This document shows, piece after piece, positions 1-7,900 of a stretch of 64,000 bases of DNA. The notes below the pieces were generated by a model. The model saw only the letters and a program-made list of their open reading frames with translations, ran no database searches and had not been told where the DNA came from. The translations under genes were made by a program, and so were the position numbers. The stretch is from CAZQVA01 sp964596685 (GTDB lineage: Bacteria; Chlamydiota; Chlamydiia; Chlamydiales; VFKH01), in the NCBI GenBank assembly GCA_964596685.1, contig CAZQVA010000001.1, positions 1 to 64,000 on the forward strand, written 5' to 3'. How positions within the stretch are numbered: position 1 is the stretch's first letter; every line of letters starts with the position of its first letter.

Positions 1-586
1 CTTGAGGATCTTTACTCATCAGCTTGATAAAAGTGAAATTATCAATAAAATCTTCCTTCAAAGCCGCATAAAAATTATAAACCCACCTTGATAAAGTAGT
101 TTCATCGACACTGTCTTTCACAGGTAGTGTACGCGCAGATAGTTCTGAAGAGATCAGTAGTACCTCATCAGGCGATAGACTCGAGGGTTTGTGTGCAATC
201 ATTGCCTCAATCGAGGGATCACTTCTTCCTTTGATCCATGACATAAGTGCTGCAATCGGAGGGGGTCGATTGACCCACATTGCTGCACCTGTTTGCAGAA
301 AATCAAGGCGCTCTAGATCCGTCATGCTGTACTCTGTAATTACCCCATGGACCAAATGGGGGAGTTTTTCCCTAAGAATTCTTAATGCCTTCTTGGTATC
401 AAAGGGCATGTGTCGAAATTGTGCTGCCCATATGACGTGTGCCGTTTTAATAACACCAGAGCGCAAATCATCTAGGGCACGATGTGGTTGCAATGCAATC
501 ATCATTTTAGCCCCATAAAAGGGAGCCATTTTCTCAACTAACCTTGCAAACTCTTCATCTGCATCAACTAAGAGTAGATCTAGCAT
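1..586 (-). CDS. Degenerate receiver-domain protein (3' end outside the window)
   Basis: About 195 codons are present and the reading frame runs off the left edge. The N-terminal 105 residues look like a response-regulator receiver fold: a short beta strand followed by an acidic patch (LLLVDADEEF), and later a Thr at the expected end of strand 4 (GVITEYS). The Asp that is phosphorylated in true receivers is replaced at the end of strand 3 (HVIWAAQ), and the strand-5 Lys before Pro is Asn (WVNRP). I therefore read it as a pseudo-receiver, probably a protein-interaction module. The remaining 90 residues are not recognised. The ATG follows a purine-rich AAGGTGG. It lies 23 bp downstream of the TPR/beta-barrel gene on the same strand and is probably co-transcribed with it. 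The fold is inferred from sequence pattern only. Confidence 0.55.
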   Translation of the reverse strand, partial: MLDLLLVDADEEFARLVEKMAPFYGAKMMIALQPHRALDDLRSGVIKTAHVIWAAQFRHMPFDTKKALRILREKLPHLVHGVITEYSMTDLERLDFLQTGAAMWVNRPPPIAALMSWIKGRSDPSIEAMIAHKPSSLSPDEVLLISSELSARTLPVKDSVDETTLSRWVYNFYAALKEDFIDNFTFIKLMSKDPQ

Positions 587-609
587 TTCCACCTTATTCA
601 AATGAAAGA

Positions 610-2151
610 TTAAAATTGATAACGCAATGCAAGTTGTGCAATCACAGCGCGATAATCACTTGAATCCCAATAATATTCAAGACCACCTTCTAAACGGATA
701 CAATGATTATACCACCCATAACATTGCAAACGCAGACGATTGCGATTGAGATACTGCCTATTAAGTTCTGGATCGGTAAGTGCAATTTGCATGCCGGGAT
801 CGTAAAGTTGCCTTGATAATTGCCATCCTCGCATGTAACTGGCTTCTGTGTAAATATTATCTTTAAACTCATGATATATCCGCGCCACCATTTGCCACTC
901 GGACTGCCATTTAAAGGAATAATAATTAGGAGAAGGATATAGGTACCCCGCCTGACGATATTGCCCTGTAACATCAAACCATTTTGTGCACCATGGCACC
1001 CCTACGCGGGTAAAGCCGATCCATTCATATTTATGATTGTCTAATGAATCATTAATCCACACCCATTCAAAAGAAGACCCAAGCCACCATGCATCCTCGC
1101 AAACTTCCTTTTGGATAGCTCCCGAGGCATGCCATTGCCCCATCATCTCAGAAGTATAGTTAGAAAAATCTTTAATAATAATCGAATCGTTATAGGCCGC
1201 CAGAAATAAAGAGGCTGTGGTCCACTCTTTGACAAAAAGGACGCCTGGCTCAAAGCGAGTGGAGGAAAGGAAATCAAAATAGGTAAAACCACGCCCCTGC
1301 TGACTCTGTTTCACACGCAAATAAGAACGCATGCGATATCCATCTGACCACTGATTTTCCAGCACTGTCTCAAGACCTATCACCGTCGTATTAAAATTAT
1401 TCCCCCCCAAAACAAGGTTCTGTTCCTGTTGTTGCTGCATAAATGGCTGTAAACTGAGCCGACTGGCATCACTTAAAGGAATAAAAAATTTGACACGATC
1501 TTCGAAAAATTGTCCCTGTGTTGTATAAACATTATAGATAGAGCTTTTTTCCTTAGAATTTGCATATTTTAAAGAAAGCTCAACGCTAGGAGCAACAAAC
1601 TCTTTGGAGGCCAGCCATAGTTTCCATAAACAATCAGAAGGAGCTATCATTAGGGCTCGACTTAAGATACAGTAGGCTTTATGAAATGCGCACTGTGCTA
1701 AATACACTCTTCCAAGAGCCTCGAGCGCTTCTACTGAACAAGGATCGATTTCAAGAGCGCGGTGAAAAGCAACACTTGCTTCAAAAGGACGCTCTTGCCA
1801 AAAATATAGCTGCCCTAAAAGGACCCATGCACAGCAATAACGAGGATTTTTTGCTAACAAACTCTGTACGCGGCATTCACTTTCACACCAGCAACGATTC
1901 CACGCTTGTACGCGCGCATAACATAGTTGATGCTCCAAATTATCTGGCTCAAGACGGATTACTTCATCCCACAGTGCAAGGGCTTCTGGATATTTACTCT
2001 CATCTTGCAATTGATGCGCTTGCTCAACGAGAAAATCAATTTCATAGGCCTCTATGGCGAGGGGGCTCGTCGCCATGAAAATTACACCCATTGTGATCCA
2101 ATATGCTCTGAGTATCGAATCGTTTCTCATTCTCTTAGTTTTCTTTCTCAT
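610..2151 (-). CDS. TPR-containing outer-membrane beta-barrel protein (YaiO-like architecture)
   Basis: The 513-residue product starts with a basic n-region and a hydrophobic stretch ending near SPLAIEA, a plausible Sec signal. Residues about 40-180 contain TPR-like helical pairs (for example DESKYPEALALWDEVIRLEP and PFEASVAFHRALEIDP). Residues about 205-513 alternate aromatic and polar residues and end in a terminal aromatic (RYQF), as expected of an outer-membrane beta barrel. TPR followed by a small barrel is the layout of YaiO-type proteins and of exopolysaccharide exporters; the exported substrate here is unknown. Two starts are possible, MRKKTK (used) and MRNDSI 21 bases later; the first has the better purine-rich leader. 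Its 5' end overlaps the 5' end of the divergent membrane/HEAT gene. Confidence 0.65.
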   Translation of the reverse strand: MRKKTKRMRNDSILRAYWITMGVIFMATSPLAIEAYEIDFLVEQAHQLQDESKYPEALALWDEVIRLEPDNLEHQLCYARVQAWNRCWCESECRVQSLLAKNPRYCCAWVLLGQLYFWQERPFEASVAFHRALEIDPCSVEALEALGRVYLAQCAFHKAYCILSRALMIAPSDCLWKLWLASKEFVAPSVELSLKYANSKEKSSIYNVYTTQGQFFEDRVKFFIPLSDASRLSLQPFMQQQQEQNLVLGGNNFNTTVIGLETVLENQWSDGYRMRSYLRVKQSQQGRGFTYFDFLSSTRFEPGVLFVKEWTTASLFLAAYNDSIIIKDFSNYTSEMMGQWHASGAIQKEVCEDAWWLGSSFEWVWINDSLDNHKYEWIGFTRVGVPWCTKWFDVTGQYRQAGYLYPSPNYYSFKWQSEWQMVARIYHEFKDNIYTEASYMRGWQLSRQLYDPGMQIALTDPELNRQYLNRNRLRLQCYGWYNHCIRLEGGLEYYWDSSDYRAVIAQLALRYQF

Positions 2152-2905
2152 TTTTCTCTTTCACTGGCATAAACAAGTCACACGCAAGCGTGAAAAACAT
2201 CAACATACCTGGGTTATGAGCTATCTCAAGGCACTGGCCTCCCAATCGCCCTTACCCGCTGCTCCTGAGTTTTTCAGTCCCCATATACTCTTAGATCTTT
2301 TAGAAAAGCTCAACCGTAAAATTAAAGGGGCCTACTGGGAAGAAACAAAAAAAGCCTGTGTCATGCATCACCTCATTCCCTCTTGCCCTGGATGGGCAAA
2401 AAAATGGCACGTGCACCAACGCATTGAAGCCCTTTTCACCCTTCCACTTGAGAGTAAAAATATCAATCCATTACCCTTATTAGCAAAAGAACATTCACTC
2501 AAAGAGAGAGCTGTTTTACTCGAGCGTACACGACCCATTTTTTGGGGAAATGTATTACCCATTATTGAATCTGACTTAAAGGCAGAATGTCCCTTGCATC
2601 GAATAAAAGCTGTACGTGCTCTTTTAGCTTTTCCTACAAAACGTACCATACCTATTATATTGTCTCATATCAAAGATCCTAGCTTGCCACTAAAATGGTT
2701 AGTTTTAGAGGCACTACCGTGGTTAATGAAAGAAGATGCCATCTTTTTTTTAGAAAAATTTCTCTTTGCCTCACACCAGCATACGCGCCTTTTAGCTGCT
2801 ATGGCCCTAAGGCGTCTGGGAACATCCGGTATTGAAAGCTTAAAAAAACATAAAACACCTGAAACTACTTACGCATTAGCCCACCCTTTTTATGACCACA
2901 CTTAA
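2075..2905 (+). CDS. Membrane-anchored HEAT-repeat-like protein
   Basis: The chosen ATG (MKITPIV) is preceded by a GAGGGGG about ten bases upstream and directly precedes a hydrophobic helix (residues 8-32), followed by a basic cluster, so the protein is probably anchored with its bulk in the cytoplasm. Residues about 135-265 contain repeated helix pairs of HEAT type (HRIKAVRALLAFPTKRTIPI, LPLKWLVLEALPWLMKEDA, HTRLLAAMALRRLGTSG). Such repeats bind proteins and have no catalytic signature. The 3' end overlaps ligA by 14 bases, suggesting translational coupling. Its first 77 bases are antisense to the start of the TPR/barrel gene. A functional link to that gene and to the pseudo-receiver is inference from position only. 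Confidence 0.6.
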   Translation: MKITPIVIQYALSIESFLILLVFFLIFLFHWHKQVTRKREKHQHTWVMSYLKALASQSPLPAAPEFFSPHILLDLLEKLNRKIKGAYWEETKKACVMHHLIPSCPGWAKKWHVHQRIEALFTLPLESKNINPLPLLAKEHSLKERAVLLERTRPIFWGNVLPIIESDLKAECPLHRIKAVRALLAFPTKRTIPIILSHIKDPSLPLKWLVLEALPWLMKEDAIFFLEKFLFASHQHTRLLAAMALRRLGTSGIESLKKHKTPETTYALAHPFYDHT

Positions 2906-4889
2906 AGATTATCTCTCTCTTATTGAAATCGTTCGCCATCACGATATTTGTTATTATGTCAAACATCAGCCAGAAATCAGCGATGAAGAATATGACTACC
3001 TCCTCTACCGCTTGATCAAAATTGAGCAGGAACACCCCGAATGGATCATTGAAAATTCGCCTACGAAAAAAATTGGGGAACGGCTGACTTCAGGATTCAA
3101 AAGCGTCGCTCATAATTTCCCCATGTTATCCTTAGCAAACACCTATTCTTATAATGAAATTCATGAATGGATCAAACGGATTGAAAAGAGTGTCCCTCAC
3201 CCAGCGTTTGTTACTGAATTGAAAATGGATGGTATTGCAATTTCTGTGATCTATGAAAAAGGGCGCTTTATGCGAGCCATTACGCGCGGTGATGGCTATT
3301 TAGGTGATGATGTAACTTCAAATGTACGCACTATCCACACCCTTCCGCTCATACTCAATGAAAAGATCGACTATCTTGAAATCCGCGGTGAAGTGTTTAT
3401 GCCCCATGCATCTTTTTATGCCCTCAATAAAGAGCGCTTAGAAGAAGGGCTAGAGTCTTGGGCAAATCCTCGCAATGCCGCTGCAGGTAGCTTAAAACTA
3501 CTTGATCCCAAAGAAAGCTCCAAACGCAATTTGCAAATCACCTTCTATGGGTTGATGGATCCTCTACGTTATCACATTGAAACTCAGTGGGATGCACTTA
3601 GATTTATGAAAAAACTAGGACTGCCTGTCAATAAAGAGGTTGCCTTATGTCACAATTTTGAAGAAATCACGCAATTTGCTGATAAGATTGCAGAAAAGCG
3701 TTCATCACTCGACTTTGATATCGATGGCATTGTAGTTAAATTAAACTCTCTTCACGACAGCGAAGAGATGGGCTATACAGGCAAGACAGCACGATTTGCC
3801 TTTGCCTATAAATTTACGGCAGAACGTGCCGAAACACGCCTATTGGATATTACATTGCAAGTTGGCAAAAGTGGCGTCATCACTCCGGTGGCGGAACTGG
3901 ATCCCGTCTTCCTTGCTGGCAGCACGATTAGCCGTGCGACACTACACAATTTTGATGAAATTAAATCCAAAGATATCCGTCTAAATGATACCGTCGTTAT
4001 ACAAAAAGCTGGAGATGTGATTCCTCAGATCCTGGGCGTGGTGCGTGAAAAACGCCCACAACATTCGACTCCCTGGCAAGCCCCCACAACGTGCCCCTGC
4101 TGCCATACGCCCTTAATTCACAAGGAAAACCTCATCGCGACTTTCTGCCCCAATCGCCATTGCCATGAGCAAAATATGCGACGCCTTATTTTCTTTTGTA
4201 GTAAGTCCGGGCTCGATATTGAGCATTTAGGAGAACAAATGGTGCGTTTACTGGTTGAAAAACAACTTGTCAACACCTTTGCCGATTTTTTTCATTTACA
4301 ATTTGATGATCTGGCAGCTCTTGAAGGGCTTGGTGAAAAATCAGCCCACAATATACTTGCAGCTATCAACGAAAAACGCACCCCCCCCCTCGCACGTCTA
4401 CTGGTCGCGCTTGGCATGCGCCACGTAGGGACAACAACCAGTGAACTTTTAGCCCACCATTTCGTAAGTCTCGATGCACTGATGCGAACAGATGAGGCGT
4501 CCCTTGAAAAAATAGATGGTATCGGCCCTAAAACGGCTCATGAAATTGTTTCCTTTTTTAAGGATCCTTCGCATCAACAAGAAATCCAGTTGCTATTGCA
4601 TGCAGGAGTCACCATTGCTACCCCCAAAGCAAAAATTGCTTCTCCGGGTAGCTTTTTTGCTAATAAGCACTTCGTATGCACAGGAACCTTAAGCCACTGG
4701 ACTCGGCAAGAGGCCTTTGATGCCATTGTAGAGCGCGGCGGCATCATTTCAGAGACATTAAGTCGCAAAACCGACTATCTGATTGCTGGTGACAAAGCGG
4801 GCTCCAAGTTAGAAAAGGCCCGCAAACTCGGCGTACAGGTCCTTACAGAAGAGGACTTTAACACAGAACTCAAGAAGGAATCTGTATGA
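2892..4889 (+). CDS. ligA: NAD-dependent DNA ligase
   Basis: The 665-residue product has the full LigA architecture: Ia domain (HHDICYYV near residue 17), adenylation domain with the catalytic lysine in ELKMDG (Lys111), OB domain, a Cys4 zinc finger (CPCC then CPNRHC, about residues 402-425), HhH repeats (LEGLGEKSA, IDGIGPKTA) and a C-terminal BRCT domain (FVCTGTLSHWTRQEA). It seals nicks during replication and repair using NAD+. The length is normal for bacterial LigA. The start overlaps the upstream membrane/HEAT gene and the stop overlaps the next gene's ATG by four bases, so the three genes form one operon. Confidence 0.97.
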   Translation: MTTLKDYLSLIEIVRHHDICYYVKHQPEISDEEYDYLLYRLIKIEQEHPEWIIENSPTKKIGERLTSGFKSVAHNFPMLSLANTYSYNEIHEWIKRIEKSVPHPAFVTELKMDGIAISVIYEKGRFMRAITRGDGYLGDDVTSNVRTIHTLPLILNEKIDYLEIRGEVFMPHASFYALNKERLEEGLESWANPRNAAAGSLKLLDPKESSKRNLQITFYGLMDPLRYHIETQWDALRFMKKLGLPVNKEVALCHNFEEITQFADKIAEKRSSLDFDIDGIVVKLNSLHDSEEMGYTGKTARFAFAYKFTAERAETRLLDITLQVGKSGVITPVAELDPVFLAGSTISRATLHNFDEIKSKDIRLNDTVVIQKAGDVIPQILGVVREKRPQHSTPWQAPTTCPCCHTPLIHKENLIATFCPNRHCHEQNMRRLIFFCSKSGLDIEHLGEQMVRLLVEKQLVNTFADFFHLQFDDLAALEGLGEKSAHNILAAINEKRTPPLARLLVALGMRHVGTTTSELLAHHFVSLDALMRTDEASLEKIDGIGPKTAHEIVSFFKDPSHQQEIQLLLHAGVTIATPKAKIASPGSFFANKHFVCTGTLSHWTRQEAFDAIVERGGIISETLSRKTDYLIAGDKAGSKLEKARKLGVQVLTEEDFNTELKKESV

Positions 4890-5515
4890 TTAAATGGGTT
4901 GTACTACCCCTCAACCTATTCTTAATGCTTACAGCGTGTTTTGCAGCACCTTGTGAAATCATTATTATTCGACATGCCGACAAGTTATCGACTCATCCAG
5001 GCATGTTTTTATCAGCTAAAGGCCAACTTCGAGCCGAACGATTTGTCAATTACTATTTAACAACATTTCCTGTTCCCGATTTTATTTTCGCGACGAAACC
5101 GGAAGTCCCTGGTACAACCTTGGACTACATCGCTTCAGCGCGCCCATTACAAACGGTTATGCCACTTGCAAATGCACTACAAGAGCAAACCAGTAGGACT
5201 ATATATATATATTATCCTTATTCTGATGAAGAAGGAGCTACCTTGGCTCAGGACTTACTGCGCAATCCACAATATGAAGGTAAAGTTATTTTAATTTGTT
5301 GGCAACATAGTAGGATAAATCTACTAGCAAATGCACTAGGGGTAAAAGATGCATTAGAAAAATGGCCAGAAGATATTTATGATATGGTATATGTCTTGAA
5401 ATACAACACTGATGAGGAACTTACAGCCTTCCAAATCCTAAAAAACCAATATCCCGTAGATGAAAATCCCGACTGGAAAGAACTCGGTGTCTGCAATAAA
5501 GTGAATTCGATTTAA
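4886..5515 (+). CDS. Histidine-phosphatase superfamily protein, exported
   Basis: The 209-residue product begins with a signal peptide ending in LTACFA, where the Cys could serve as a lipobox, so it is secreted or a lipoprotein. The phosphohistidine motif of the phosphoglycerate-mutase-like fold is present as IIIIRHADK, followed by a conserved SARPLQT segment and a late CWQHSRI segment supplying the second His. The substrate cannot be told. It overlaps ligA by four bases. The gene is followed by a MITE; no hairpin terminator of its own is visible. Confidence 0.75.
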   Translation: MIKWVVLPLNLFLMLTACFAAPCEIIIIRHADKLSTHPGMFLSAKGQLRAERFVNYYLTTFPVPDFIFATKPEVPGTTLDYIASARPLQTVMPLANALQEQTSRTIYIYYPYSDEEGATLAQDLLRNPQYEGKVILICWQHSRINLLANALGVKDALEKWPEDIYDMVYVLKYNTDEELTAFQILKNQYPVDENPDWKELGVCNKVNSI

Positions 5516-5539
5516 AAGCAAACTCACACAAAAAAAAAG

Positions 5540-5837
5540 GGTGTAATTCAAAGTGTTAGATAGCTATTCAGAGCTAGAATGGGAACTCTTCTCCGGATTC
5601 AGTAGGTAACCAATGCCAAAAAATCCTTATTTCCCCCTCTGTGCGCCCTGTGGGCTCTGTGGTTCAAAAAATAACACGAGTTTAAATAAAAATATTTACC
5701 ACAGAGCCCACAGAGCGCACAGAGGGTGTATAAGCTTTTACACATTATTCTGAAGTAGAATTAATGGGACTGGAGTGGGTATTAGAAGAATGTGCGTCCC
5801 TAGTTTTTTCATCCTTCCTAACACTTTGAATTACACC
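5540..5837. mobile_element. MITE copy A with 20 bp perfect terminal inverted repeats
   Basis: The element is about 298 bp and non-coding. It starts with GGTGTAATTCAAAGTGTTAG and ends with the exact reverse complement of that 20-mer. It is flanked on both sides by nine A residues, compatible with an 8-9 bp target duplication. Its centre holds a second near-perfect 28 bp inverted repeat (5635-5662 and 5699-5726) built of CTCTGTG/CACAGAG units. Two more copies of the same element occur at 23462-23690 and 35880-36186. No transposase is encoded. The size, terminal repeats and target-duplication length fit mobilisation in trans by an IS256/Mutator-type transposase, which is an inference. Confidence 0.85.
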
Positions 5838-5876
5838 AAAAAAAAACCCGACATCCTCAATTAAGTGGATATCGGG
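5838..5876 (-). terminator. Rho-independent terminator of rplM-rpsI
   Basis: Read on the minus strand, a stem of ten bases with one mismatch (CCCGATATCC pairing with GGATGTCGGG) closes a ten-base loop and is followed by nine T residues. It begins about 43 bases downstream of the rpsI stop. The T tract is the same homopolymer that flanks MITE copy A. Confidence 0.85.
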
Positions 5877-5919
5877 CTCACCATACACTCTCCATAAAGA
5901 GCATAAAGAAGAAGAAAAA

Positions 5920-6309
5920 TTATCGTTTGGAGAATTGGAAGCGCTTACGAGCACCAGCAAGACCGTATTTCTTACGTTCCTTTTTACGAGGATCGCGTGT
6001 AAGAAATCCGAGGCCTTTCAATTCGGCGCGGCGCGTTTCTTCTTCACCTACCAACGCGCGGCTAATCCCCAGGCGCGTTGCAATCACTTGACCTTCAATA
6101 CCACCACCGCGTACGCGAATGATAAGGTCATATTTGTTCAATAGGTTGAATTTTTCTAGAGGAGCAAAAATTGCTTTCTGCTGCAATTCTAGAGGAAAGT
6201 ACTCTGTCAAAGATTTCCCATTCACATCAACCTTTCCTGTACCAGGGCGAAGGCGTACAGAGGAAACCGCAGTTTTTCTACGACCAGTTGCGCATATTTC
6301 TTGTAACAT
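5920..6309 (-). CDS. rpsI: 30S ribosomal protein S9
   Basis: The 129-residue product is complete. It has the S9 signature segment [20 protein letters not shown] and the basic C-terminal tail ending RKRFQFSKR, which reaches the ribosomal P site. Length is normal for the family. It lies 15 bases downstream of rplM, the usual L13-S9 operon, and is followed by a strong terminator. Confidence 0.97.
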   Translation of the reverse strand: MLQEICATGRRKTAVSSVRLRPGTGKVDVNGKSLTEYFPLELQQKAIFAPLEKFNLLNKYDLIIRVRGGGIEGQVIATRLGISRALVGEEETRRAELKGLGFLTRDPRKKERKKYGLAGARKRFQFSKR

Positions 6310-6324
6310 AAAAGCAGTCCCTTA

Positions 6325-6756
6325 TTAAATCTCAACAGTTACAGGATTCTGACTCTTCATGTCATGGTCCTGACCTTTTACAATGCGCAGACGCTTCAAC
6401 TGAACTTTAGCCAAACGATTTTTTGGCATCATACCGGCGATCGCATGTTCAAGGATGTAAGCGGGATTACGGGCAAGCATAATTTCAAAAGGCGTTTCGC
6501 GCATACCACCCATAAAACCGGTGTAGTAGCGATACAGCTTCTGAGCTTTTTTAGAGCCAGTAACACGGATTTTTTCAGCGTTGACGATGATCACACCATC
6601 GCCACCATCCACGTGTGGGGTAAATGTAGCTCTATGCTTTCCTCTGAGAATCTTTGTGACTTCAGATGCAAAGCGTCCCAATGTCTTTCCAGTCGCGTCA
6701 AGGCGGATCCACTGATGTGTGACCTGCTCTTTTTTCAACATAGTTGTTTTATTCAT
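6325..6756 (-). CDS. rplM: 50S ribosomal protein L13
   Basis: The product is 143 residues from the chosen ATG ([11 protein letters not shown]), matching the family length; an upstream in-frame ATG would add 14 residues that look unrelated to L13. The conserved core [18 protein letters not shown] and the later [20 protein letters not shown] are intact. It is the first gene of the L13-S9 operon. It is divergent from the cysteine-cluster gene, so promoters for both directions must lie in the 139-base gap. Confidence 0.96.
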   Translation of the reverse strand: MNKTTMLKKEQVTHQWIRLDATGKTLGRFASEVTKILRGKHRATFTPHVDGGDGVIIVNAEKIRVTGSKKAQKLYRYYTGFMGGMRETPFEIMLARNPAYILEHAIAGMMPKNRLAKVQLKRLRIVKGQDHDMKSQNPVTVEI

Positions 6757-6858
6757 GGATGAACCCAAGCAAAAGAATGAATGGGCATATGTTAACAAAG
6801 GCGCTTCATTTACTTCAACAAAACCTTTTCAGAATTTTGTTCCGTCTTCAGATGCAAA

Positions 6859-6888
6859 TTGCATTCTGATTGATCTGCCGTGTATAAT
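6859..6888 (+). promoter_or_regulatory. Sigma-70-like promoter of the cysteine-cluster gene
   Basis: TTGCAT and TATAAT are separated by 18 bases. The predicted transcript start is about 6894-6896, the A of the first in-frame ATG, so the mRNA would be leaderless if that ATG is used. Confidence 0.6.
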
Positions 6889-6895
6889 TATTTTC

Positions 6896-7876
6896 ATGAA
6901 TAAAGAGCCTTTTGCAAAACTATCCATAACAGGACCCGAGCGAGAGCTGCAGGATTCAGAAAAAAGCGACGCACAAATGGCCACAGCCACGCGTAAGGAG
7001 TTTTCTCTGAAGATGGCTACTAGGCAGCCAGTCTATGTTGCTGATAGTTTTGCAAAAGACTCTAAAACCTTCTTCGATCAATACACCTCTTGGAGTGAAG
7101 CTGAGCTTGCATGGGATCAAGGACATGAAAAGGCGAGTGTAGAATCCCCCATCAAGCGCCTTGATCGCCTTCCTCAAATGGTAGGTATCACGCCTGAAAC
7201 AAAAAAAAATCTCCTCTGGAAGAGCTTGAAGTGGATTTGGCAAGAGGATCACGATTATGCCATACGAAAGGGCTTTTTAAGACATCCTTTACGCAATGGT
7301 TTTCGATTTCTAAAATCGATTTTTTCTAAACAATCCTTTCAACAAAGTGGCGACCTCTTTTTTTATGGTATTAAGAGCATCAATGATTTCAAAAAAGCCC
7401 TACAACGCGATGATAGCTTATTCGTCATTGGATTTTCTTACTGCCACAAACCCTTTGAATGCCCATCTGGTAGATTTACCGACCAATGTCAACGCGACTT
7501 TAACCATCCTGTATGCCGTCAATGCTTCATTGGTAAAAGTCTTAATGCCCTGCACCCGACAAATAGCGTCGCTCTTATCATTCCTACCATTCATTATATT
7601 GGCGGGCGCATCTTTGATCTCCTTAAAACTCATAAGGGTAAATCCATCAATTTCTTAATCACAGCTTGCGAAATGACTTTGACAATGTTTGGCGATTTAG
7701 GCAATATGGCAGGTATTAAGGGGATTGGTATTAGACTCGATGGACGCATTTGTAACACCATGCGCGCTTTCGAGTTATCCGAAAAGGGAATTAAACCGGG
7801 ACTCACTGTCGTTCTACCTGAAACGCAACGAACCATTCTAAAACTACTCCAACATCACCGCCAACACTCTTCATAA
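6896..7876 (+). CDS. Conserved hypothetical protein with a cysteine cluster
   Basis: The product is 326 residues from this ATG. The C-terminal two thirds (residues about 130-320) look like a globular domain. It contains a five-cysteine patch starting at CHKPFECPSGRFTDQC and continuing to PVCRQC, with spacing suitable for a metal or Fe-S site, and then a hydrophobic block followed by MAGIKGIGIRLDGRIC. I do not recognise the family with certainty (it loosely recalls DUF116). Codons 4-12 coincide with a 25-base repeat that recurs at 15591-15615 in a non-coding leader, so an alternative start at 6977 (MATATRKEF) is possible. No Shine-Dalgarno sequence precedes either ATG. Confidence 0.6.
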   Translation: MNKEPFAKLSITGPERELQDSEKSDAQMATATRKEFSLKMATRQPVYVADSFAKDSKTFFDQYTSWSEAELAWDQGHEKASVESPIKRLDRLPQMVGITPETKKNLLWKSLKWIWQEDHDYAIRKGFLRHPLRNGFRFLKSIFSKQSFQQSGDLFFYGIKSINDFKKALQRDDSLFVIGFSYCHKPFECPSGRFTDQCQRDFNHPVCRQCFIGKSLNALHPTNSVALIIPTIHYIGGRIFDLLKTHKGKSINFLITACEMTLTMFGDLGNMAGIKGIGIRLDGRICNTMRAFELSEKGIKPGLTVVLPETQRTILKLLQHHRQHSS

Positions 7877-7900
7877 GATTAAAACAGGAGTGTCATATTT

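Noticed and set aside
690..977. 95-residue minus-strand frame inside the TPR/barrel gene
   Set aside because: Out-of-frame shadow within a gene supported by domain architecture.
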